11,102 bases of DNA from Zelonia costaricensis (taxonomy: Eukaryota; Euglenozoa; Kinetoplastea; Trypanosomatida; Trypanosomatidae). The position numbers and the translations under genes were made by a program. How positions within the stretch are numbered: position 1 is the stretch's first letter; each line of letters opens with the position of its first letter. Below the pieces are notes generated by a model. It was not told where the DNA came from, searched no databases, and was given only the letters and a program-made list of their open reading frames with translations. The stretch lies in NCBI GenBank assembly GCA_030849075.1, contig JASAOO010002846.1:1-11102 (forward strand), written 5' to 3'. Shown piece after piece: positions 1 to 7,300 of this stretch.

Positions 1-53
1 GGGGAGGGGGCGGGTGTACAGCGTGTCGAGCGGAATGAACGAGCAATACGAGG

Positions 54-122
54 CTGAGAAAAAGAAAGACGAGGGAAGGAAGTAGAGGAAAGAGAAGAGG
101 GTATGGAGGGGGTGGGGGGCGG
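54..122 (-). promoter_or_regulatory. Predicted spliced-leader acceptor for a gene beyond the left edge
   Basis: The minus strand shows a nearly pure pyrimidine tract over about 120-57, ending TTTCTCAG, with the first AG at 55-54. No ATG occurs on the minus strand in the remaining 53 bases, so the start codon of the downstream gene should lie outside the window. In trypanosomatids poly(A) site choice is coupled to the next acceptor, so this tract probably also sets the 3' end of the GUF1 mRNA, typically some hundred bases upstream of it. Confidence 0.6.
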
Positions 123-178
123 GGTAGAACTGGGCACGTTTTGCTCTGAATTACGAGATTTCAGCGCGCGTACGTTCA

Positions 179-204
179 TGTGTGTGTGTGTGTGTGCGTG
201 TGTG
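179..204. repeat. TG/CA dinucleotide microsatellite
   Basis: Nine TG units followed by one CG interruption and three more TG units on the plus strand. It would read as CA in the minus-strand transcript, in the distal GUF1 3' UTR or in the spacer beyond it. Confidence 0.95.
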
Positions 205-754
205 CGCAACGGAATGAGGAAGGGCAAGTGGTTCAGGTAGAGAAGATAACAAAAAAAGAGGGGAATAGTGGAGTTGCGGCTTGGTGCGAGGAGTCGCACG
301 TTTCCTCGCTCTATTGCCGGAAAACCGTCGGGGGCGCGGCGTCAAGTCGTTCGCCGACGTCGGGAGCTGCAACATTGGGCGGCGAGAGTGAGGGGCCGCA
401 CTCTCGCCTACGCGAGTGGGGTGTGCCGGTGCGTGGCCACATCGGCTGACATCCAACGGCAGCAGCAACGCGTTGGCTGAACAGAAGAAAAGAAGAGACC
501 TATCAAAGAGGTCGCAACCTCCTGAGGGGCGGGGCGGGGACATCTCCGCCTGCTGCGTTTGTACGACCGTGCTGTCATGAAGCTGGCTGCGAGGACCAAT
601 TCGCTTCCATAGTACTTCTGTGAAAAAAGAGCCCAGCGCAGCCACCGCAGAAGCCGAACCGGTCAGGTGGCCACACAGGCACACGGGGGTGCGAGGCGCA
701 CGCGAACAGCAGGTGAGCTAACCACCCACTCACCTCGCTGACGCCGCCATGCCC

Positions 755-3358
755 TCACCGCACCGTGGTGGCGCCCATGGCGGCCGCTAGCACCGTCTGA
801 TCGAGCGTCACGGTGCCCACGCTGCGGCGGGCCATGCGCTCCTTCCCCTTCTTCTGGTCGTTCCACTTCTTCTGCTTGCGCGAGATGTCGCCGGCGTGGA
901 TCTTCGCCGTGACGTCTTTGCGGTACGCCTTCACCGTCTCACGGGCGATGATCTTGCTGCCGACAAGGGCCTGCAGCGGCAGGTCAACTGAGGAGCGCAG
1001 GAGGTTGTCCTTGAGGGAGCTGAGAATGCGTCGGGCGTGCGTGTTGGCTTCGTGGCGCAGACATATCGTGGAGAGCGCAGAGATGCGGGCCTTGTTGATG
1101 ACGATGTCCATCTTGACAAGGTCCGCCTGGACGTAGGTGGGGTCGTCGTACTCGAGCGTGGCGTAGCCGTGCGAGCTGCTTTTCACGGTCGAGAAGAAGC
1201 CGCGCGCGAGGTCGGCGAGCGGCATGTGGTACCGCACCAGTGTGCGGGCGTCGTCGATCACGCGCATCTCCTGCATCTCGCCACGGAAGGCGCTCAGCGC
1301 CGCGCCGTTGATCGCGTTGAAGTTCTCGCTCGGCGTTAGCACGGTGGCTGTGACAAAGGGCTCGAGGTAGGCGCCAACGCCTTCGTGCGGCCAGCGCCAG
1401 TTGCTCACCGACACCGGCTTCCGCTGTGCCGGGTCGTCGTGGTCGCCGTTGTGCTCGACGCACATGTACTGCACCTGCGGCGGCGTGACGAGGACGGCTT
1501 GCCCAAACTCCATCAGCAGCCGCTCCTTGAACACCTGCATGTGCAGGAGCCCGAGAAAGCCGAGCTGCAGCCCAGGCCCCAGCGCCGGACACTGCAGCTG
1601 CGCCACCGTCACGGACGGGTCGTTTACGCAGAGGAGGTCCACGGCGTCGCGCAGCTGGGTGATGTACACGCCCTCGTCCGGGTAAAAACCGCCGAAGACG
1701 ACGGGGTGCACCGTCTTGAAGCCGGGAATGGGGTCCACCAGAAACGAGCTGCCACCGCCCGCGCTATCCGACGACTCCTCCGCGGCGGCCGCGTCGGTGG
1801 CTGCCGCCGCACTCGCGTGTCCAGCTGCGGGGCTGCCGCCGCCCTCAGCCCGCATCACGTGACGGCGCGTCGGCAGCGTGCAGAGGGTGTCGCCGATGAG
1901 CACGTCCTTCTTGGTGAGGCCCGGGAAGAAGACGTAGCCGACCATGCCAGCTGTGAGCGCGGCGGTGGGGTGCAGGGTGGGGTGGATGATGCCCACCTCC
2001 CGCACCTCGTGCTTCTTCTTGGAGTGAAAGAAGGTGACCACCGTGCCCGGGGTCACGGTGCCGTCCACCACACGAACGAGCCCGTAGATGCCGTCGCGCG
2101 ACACCGCCAACCCGCCAAACGAAGCGCCGCTCCCGGATGTGGCTGCCGACCCCGCCGTGGCGGACACCGCGGCGGGGCCGGCCTCGCCCCCGCCCCGGCC
2201 GTTGGCGGGCCCTTCCGTCATGCCGCTGCTCTCTGCGGTCCAGCAGTCGAAGAGGAGCGCCCGCAGCGGCACCAGATCCCTTTCGGCCTGCCGCCGCTCC
2301 GCGCTGTCGGGGTGCATGAGCGGCAGCTGTCGCATGTCTGAGAAGCCCTCCCGGCCGCGTGGTGGGGGCACCCTGTCGAGGATGTCCTGGAAGAGCTGCT
2401 CGATGCCCTGCTTGCTCTTGGCGCTCGTCAGCACCACCTCGCGGCTCAGCAGCCCCGTGCTGTCCTCCAGCTGCGCCAGGGTCCGCTGCACCGCGGCGTC
2501 GTTCAGGACGGAGTCCATCTTCGTCAGAACCGGCAAAATCGTGAGGTTCTGCTCCAGCGACGCGTAGAACTGTGCCATGGTCTGCGCCTCCACACCTTGC
2601 CGCACATCGACCAGCAGCGCAGCACCCTCTGAGGCGCACAGGCTGCGGGACACCTCGTACTGAAAGTCCACGTGCCCCGGCGTGTCGATGAGGTTGATGA
2701 GGTACTGCGTGCCCGTCGCCTGCTCTGTGAGAAACACACTGCATGTTTGCGCCTTTATTGTGATGCCGCGATCCTTCTCTACCTGCAGCCGGTCTGTGAA
2801 GGTGCCGGTGGCCCCGTCAGGTGGCAGCAGGTTTGCAAAGCGCAGCATCGCGTCGGACAGCGTCGTCTTTCCGTGATCGACGTGCGCCACGACGCTGACG
2901 TTGCGGATGCGAGCCTGCGGGAAGCTCTTGAGAAGGTTCTTCTTGAAAGCCACCTCCTCGGCCGGGTTGCGCGGCAGCAGCTGCGGTGTGCCGACAAGCT
3001 GGTGCGCATCAGCCGGAATGGCGTAGTGCGAAATGTACAGGTCATCGCCGTGCTCGGCCGCCGCTGCGCCGGCTGGTGGCGTCGCTGGTGCCGCCGTTTG
3101 CGTTGTGCTGCAGAGCCGGCGCATCTCCAGCAGACTCGAAGAGCCGACGGAGGCGGAGAGAAGCGGCGCAGGCGCGGGGTGCGACAGTGCAGTGCCACGC
3201 ACACACCGCCGAGTACCACCGCGGCATGCGCTTAAAGGCGCTGCGGCGGCCAACCACGGGTGCAGTGCGATCCCGCGCCGCGAGAGGCACACCGTGCTGC
3301 GTGCCGCGCCTCCCCACTGCGTTGGCGGAGTGTGTGGGAGAAGACGGAGGGCAGACAT
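755..3358 (-). CDS. GUF1: Mitochondrial translation factor GUF1 (LepA/EF4-type GTPase)
   Basis: Encodes 867 residues. LepA/GUF1 factors are ribosome-dependent GTPases that act on stalled or mistranslocated ribosomes; the eukaryotic form works in mitochondria. Seen: G1 AHVDHGKT (158-165), switch I RGITIKA (197-203), G3 DTPGH with the catalytic His (225-229), G4 as TKMD (279-282) and G5 SAK (312-314). EF-G-like domains follow, including GFLGLLHM near 600. The LepA-specific C-terminal domain (about 750-862) has [15 protein letters not shown] and GDISRKQKK, which separates it from EF-G and EF-Tu. The first 100 or so residues are rich in Arg, Ala and Ser with few acidic residues, fitting a mitochondrial presequence. 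Gly/Ala/Ser-rich inserts at about 376-420 and 501-539 make it longer than bacterial LepA (about 600) or human GUF1 (about 670). The frame is open upstream to a TTG at 3526, but 3358 is its first ATG and lies 52 nt after a predicted splice acceptor. An in-frame ATG at 3124 (MRRLCSTT) is an alternative start. Family call is firm; mitochondrial location is inferred. Confidence 0.95.
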   Translation of the reverse strand: MSALRLLPHTPPTQWGGAARSTVCLSRRGIALHPWLAAAAPLSACRGGTRRCVRGTALSHPAPAPLLSASVGSSSLLEMRRLCSTTQTAAPATPPAGAAAAEHGDDLYISHYAIPADAHQLVGTPQLLPRNPAEEVAFKKNLLKSFPQARIRNVSVVAHVDHGKTTLSDAMLRFANLLPPDGATGTFTDRLQVEKDRGITIKAQTCSVFLTEQATGTQYLINLIDTPGHVDFQYEVSRSLCASEGAALLVDVRQGVEAQTMAQFYASLEQNLTILPVLTKMDSVLNDAAVQRTLAQLEDSTGLLSREVVLTSAKSKQGIEQLFQDILDRVPPPRGREGFSDMRQLPLMHPDSAERRQAERDLVPLRALLFDCWTAESSGMTEGPANGRGGGEAGPAAVSATAGSAATSGSGASFGGLAVSRDGIYGLVRVVDGTVTPGTVVTFFHSKKKHEVREVGIIHPTLHPTAALTAGMVGYVFFPGLTKKDVLIGDTLCTLPTRRHVMRAEGGGSPAAGHASAAAATDAAAAEESSDSAGGGSSFLVDPIPGFKTVHPVVFGGFYPDEGVYITQLRDAVDLLCVNDPSVTVAQLQCPALGPGLQLGFLGLLHMQVFKERLLMEFGQAVLVTPPQVQYMCVEHNGDHDDPAQRKPVSVSNWRWPHEGVGAYLEPFVTATVLTPSENFNAINGAALSAFRGEMQEMRVIDDARTLVRYHMPLADLARGFFSTVKSSSHGYATLEYDDPTYVQADLVKMDIVINKARISALSTICLRHEANTHARRILSSLKDNLLRSSVDLPLQALVGSKIIARETVKAYRKDVTAKIHAGDISRKQKKWNDQKKGKERMARRSVGTVTLDQTVLAAAMGATTVR

Positions 3359-3410
3359 GCGGGTGGTGGTGGTGCTGGTTGGAGAACTCCTCGGGTGGGT
3401 GTTCAACAAG

Positions 3411-3490
3411 CTGGTGACGGTCCAGATGAGTGCGGGGCGTAAGGGATGGGAGAGGGGGTGAAAGGAGGAGAGGGCGGTGAGAAGGGCAGC
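3411..3490 (-). promoter_or_regulatory. Predicted spliced-leader acceptor for GUF1
   Basis: On the minus strand a pyrimidine-rich tract (about 3488-3442) is followed by the first AG at 3412-3411, in the context CACCAG. No earlier AG lies between 3440 and that point. The mature mRNA would begin at 3410, leaving a 52-nt leader with no upstream ATG before the start at 3358. Pyrimidine tract plus first AG is the known trans-splicing signal in trypanosomatids; actual use here is inferred. Weaker T-rich tracts at 3899-3890 and 3988-3961 could drive alternative, longer leaders, but those would contain upstream ATGs, such as one at 3836-3834. Confidence 0.65.
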
Positions 3491-4050
3491 GGCACAGAAC
3501 TGAGATAGAGGTTTGCGCCTTGTCAACGGGGCTTCAGGTCTCTCGTGAACTCGTGACGCCTGCGCTTCTTGTCGCTGGTCTCGTGCAAGAGTCGTCGCAG
3601 AGTCGTTCTCTGCTCTCTTCTTCTAGTGTGTGCAACAACTAGTGAAGTAGCGGTTTCAGCTGACGCCACCGTTCGTACGCCAGCCCCACACAAACACCCC
3701 GCTCCTCCACTGCGGACTCTTAGCCGCCCCTCACCCCCCTCTATGATGGAACGGCGCTTCAGCACAAGCCTTTGTAGAAGAGGCATCAGGACACGTCTTT
3801 TCTCCGGAGTCACAGCGCGCGAGTTGGCGCCGCCATGTTTTTCTCTTGTGTGTTTTTCGTGTTGCGTGTCACGCATGCCAAACGAGTTGAAAAAAAAAAC
3901 GCAAAAAAGTGGGTCAGAGGCGGACCCACGGACGTGTGCCGGCTGACCCTTGAGAGACCCCCCCTCTCCGCAAAGAAAGAGAAGGGCTCCAAGCCAACAC
4001 CGCAACTGTACATTGCACCCACCCTCACAAGGTCCTACATCTACTCAAGG

Positions 4051-4073
4051 ACACACACACACACACACACACA
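4051..4073. repeat. AC/GT dinucleotide microsatellite
   Basis: Uninterrupted AC repeat of 23 bases on the plus strand. It reads as UG repeats in the minus-strand transcript, within the probable 3' UTR of the large gene. Confidence 0.95.
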
Positions 4074-4268
4074 TGTATAGGCAGACACCGATACCCACAC
4101 AAATGGAAAGGTGGACGCAGCGTAAGCGGGACATGACAAGATGCACCGTATAGTTTACATGGACACTATCGTCATCGAAAATGGCGCGGACGTCGGGACT
4201 TACGCGGATGACACGGGGATAGGCAGCGCGCAGAGAGTGAACGTGTCCTCCAAAGAGCTTCGAGGCGG

Positions 4269-4271
<3 letters not shown>

Positions 4272-4302
<31 letters not shown>
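4272..4302. repeat. AC/GT dinucleotide microsatellite
   Basis: Uninterrupted 31-base AC repeat on the plus strand, followed by a degenerate tail (TACACAAACA). It has the same orientation as the array about 200 bases away, so both give UG repeats in the transcript of the large gene. Confidence 0.95.
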
Positions 4303-4307
<5 letters not shown>

Positions 4308-4399
4308 AAACATCCAGCGAGTCGTTGCGAAAAAAAAAAAAGAACGCAGGACAAATCGACCGTGTGAGCCAACCTCCCTCACGCCTTTGCCGCCGGGGA

Positions 4400-7300
4400 T
4401 CAGCGCGTGTGGGGCCCAGCTTGGCTTGGGGGGTCGTGCGGCAGTTTACGCAGACTGCGCGCAATCATCGCCTGCCGGTGCTGGTGACGTTGCGTCAGCG
4501 GCACGGAGGGGCGCCGCGGGGTGGGCTGCAGGCTGTACGGCGTGACCGGGAGCCGCTCCTGGGCCGCAGCGTTGACGGAGTTCATCAGGGAGGCGTACGG
4601 AGTGCGGCTGCTGCCAAGCACAGCAGACGTGTAGGCGGGTGCCCCCTCCCCATTAAGTGACGGCGCAGCAGCTTCCTCGTCCTTGCCAGTAGTCCCGCCC
4701 GTGCGCGTGCCGGCCAGCGACCTCTGCTGCTTGGCCAGCACGGAGGAGGCCATGCGCTGCTGCTGGTGCAGCTGCTCCCCGGCGAGACGGGTGGACAGAC
4801 TGGCGGCGAGGTCGGCCGCGAGCGCCGTCGGGCCGTTGCCGTCGCTGTCCGTGTAGGCGCTACCGCGCGTCGTGGACTGGCGCCGCTGCGTCTTCCAGGT
4901 GCCCGGCACCGCGCCAGGGCGGCCGTCGGCTGGCTGCCCCACCGGCTGCCGCAGCTGTGTGACGAGGAAGCGGTTGTACAGCTGCGACTCCCGCGCCTGC
5001 TGCACCTGCGCCCCAACCTCAACAAGCTGGTCCAGCTCACCGGCACGCACGGCGGCCTCTTTGGCCGCGGCGCGCAGAACTTGCCGGTCCGGCGTCGTGG
5101 GCCGCCACGCCCCGTCGTCGATGCGGGCTGCCGGCGCATCGTCCGCCTCGACGGGGGTCGTGGCCACCGTCGTTGGCGCGGTGGCCAGCCAGTCGTCCTC
5201 GAGCGCCACCTCCGCCATCGTAACGGCGATCTCGTCGACGCACAGGGTCGGCAGCGCCGCGACCTGAACGAGGTAGGAGCGCTCGAGGGCGGAGAGACGC
5301 ACCCCCATCGACGGCGTCATCTGCATCTCGGCCTCGGCGGCCCGCAGGCAGTCGAAGCCGACGGTGGAGAGGCAGGCGTACACCTTCATGCAGAGCCCAA
5401 GCGCCTCGTAGACGAGCAGCGCAATGTGCTGCTCCGGCGCCACGGCGCTGCGGCGACCGCTCCGGCGCGACATGAGCTTCTCCATGTACGCCAGCACCAC
5501 CGCGTCCGACACGAACTCGGTCGCCGCCGTGGACGCCGCCGTGCTCGTGTCGTCCGTGTGAAGGTAGCGGTAGTAGTTGCGGATCGCCTCGGCTTCGAGC
5601 ACGCCGAGCTTGGCACGCCGCTGCAGCAGCCGCGACACGTAGGTCTCCTTCAGCGCGGTGCGCAGGGCCGGGCGGAGGTGCACGCGAAGCAGCTGCAGTC
5701 CAGTCGGCGGCCCGCTGAGTGGAGACGGCGCTGCCGCCCCGTGCGCTGGCAGTTCCGCCGCCCACAGGCACAGCAGCAGCTGCACCGCCTCGATGCCGTC
5801 GTCGCCGCGCGACCGGTTCTCGTGCATGTCGGGCGTTAGCGGCGAAGCGAGGATGTGCCGGCTGCGCCACGTCGCGAATGCGTCGATGGCACGCGGGCAG
5901 CTCTCGAGCAAGTCGGACAGCAGCGTCGTTGCGTAGTTCAACACACCCTCGCGCTCCCGGACCTCCGACACCGTGGCGGCGGTACTGACGCCGGCGTCGG
6001 TGAGGCGCGCGTGCCGGGCGGCTTGGTGGATGAGGCCGTGCGCCAGGGCGTAGGCCTCCATGACGTCGAGCATGCCGTGTACGCCGCCGGACTGCACAAA
6101 CTGCATCTCGTTCGCCTTGCAGCCCAGCACAATCGCCCGGAAGACGTCCAGGAGGAGCAGAAAGACGTCGCTGTAGTAGTCAAGCGCACTCACCTCCTCC
6201 GCCGTGAGCTGCGGCAGCTCGCGCAGCTCCGCTGCGGTGCGCTGGTGCCCTGTGGCGGCCTGCTTGGTGCCGCGCTTCGGGTGCGCCGTCAGACAGAGAC
6301 CGAGCGTGTGCCGCAGCCACGACGTCAGCAGGTCCAAGCCGCTGTGCTCGGCAAACAGCTCTGGAATGCGCAGGACGTGCGAGTGCACGCTGCGCAGAAG
6401 CATGCGCGGGTGACCCGAATCGCTAAGCGGTCCATTACCGGGCGACGTCGAGTGAGAGACGGGGCTAATCAGCTTGGACGAAGCGACGGAGCGACGCTGC
6501 GACACCGCGACTGCGGCGTTGGGGCTGGTGCGACCGACCGGCTCGAGCGGCCCCATGGACGACCCTGACGACGAGGCCTTCGACAGCGAGAGCTCCATGG
6601 TGTTCTCCCACTGCCCCTCGAAGAGCTCGCGGCTGTGGTGCGCGTCGTTGACGACGTGCGGCGCGCTGCCCCGGTGGCTTCCGTTGCCTGCCGCCGCCGT
6701 GGAGTGCGTGCCATGCGTCTCCACCTCTACTCCATCGCCGTCGGCGTCGCTCTGCTGCAGTGCCTCCGCCACCGCTTCCTCGCCGTCCTTTGTGTCGTCC
6801 TCATCGATGATCGGCAGCGCCAGCTCGCGAACATTTCCCACCTCTGCGAGCACCACATCCCCGATGCAGCGCAGCAGGCACCACGAGGTGAAGGCGCAGT
6901 GCGCGGCGGACTGCGGAAGCCAACTCCACCGCGCCCCGCCGTGCACCTCCCCTTCGAACACGCCACCACTGCCGCCCTCGACGCGGGAGGGTCGCGAGCT
7001 GTGGGCCTGCTGTAGCAGCGCCGCCGCACCGCGGGACACGACGGAGGAGATGAGCGGTGGAGCGGCGGCCGGCACCCCAACAGTGTCGACGAACGTATCT
7101 ACCTCCTGGATGAGCTTGACAAGGAAAGGCACCAGCGACGGCGCGTGCTGCGTGAGCGCCGCCTTCACCAGCGCCAGCTCCTGATCCGTGTGGCTGCCCG
7201 CCAACCCGCGCGCCTCGGCGCTGCTGCTCGTCCTCGCAATGGCTGCCAGCGTGAAGAGCGCCGCCCGCTTCACGTGCTCGACCTCCGCCGGCGCCGTGCG

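Larger units (their letters stand above)
1..754. other. GUF1 3' UTR and downstream spacer
   Basis: I see no gene here. The stretch begins after the GUF1 stop codon (TGA, 757-755) and should hold its 3' UTR and poly(A) site, then a CA/TG microsatellite (179-204) and the acceptor tract for the next gene. Open frames on both strands are short, overlap one another, start mainly at chance codons and read as low-complexity Arg/Ser/Pro-rich sequence, unlike real genes of this region. Confidence 0.7.
3359..4399. other. Spacer between the two genes: 3' UTR of the large gene, then GUF1 leader
   Basis: No convincing gene. In transcription order it holds a T12 run on the minus strand 60 nt after the large gene's stop (4341-4330), two TG arrays (4302-4272 and 4073-4051), a T10 run (3899-3890), then the GUF1 polypyrimidine tract, acceptor and 52-nt leader. 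The poly(A) site of the large gene is expected somewhere between about 3900 and 3500, judging by its coupling to the acceptor at 3411. The exact site cannot be read from sequence. Confidence 0.7.

Noticed and set aside
1385..2341. Long plus-strand open frame (318 codons) opposite GUF1
   Set aside because: It is antisense to the conserved GTPase and its product is an Arg/His/Val-rich low-complexity sequence with no family resemblance. Long antisense frames are expected in GC-rich trypanosomatid genes.
3569..3625. Plus-strand pyrimidine-rich stretch ending TTCTTCTAG, resembling a trans-splice acceptor on the plus strand
   Set aside because: No credible plus-strand gene follows and both neighbours are on the minus strand. 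Treated as chance composition of the spacer.
3523..4028. Small minus-strand and plus-strand frames in the spacer (160, 125, 81 and 72 codons)
   Set aside because: They overlap each other, are built from homopolymer and microsatellite sequence, and lie in the expected 3' UTR and poly(A) region. No recognisable domain.
3890..4341. A-rich runs and CA arrays considered as the tail or head of a degenerate retroposon (SIDER-type) in a 3' UTR
   Set aside because: No recognisable retroposon signature or target-site duplication could be read by eye. Homopolymer and dinucleotide runs alone are ordinary for these spacers.
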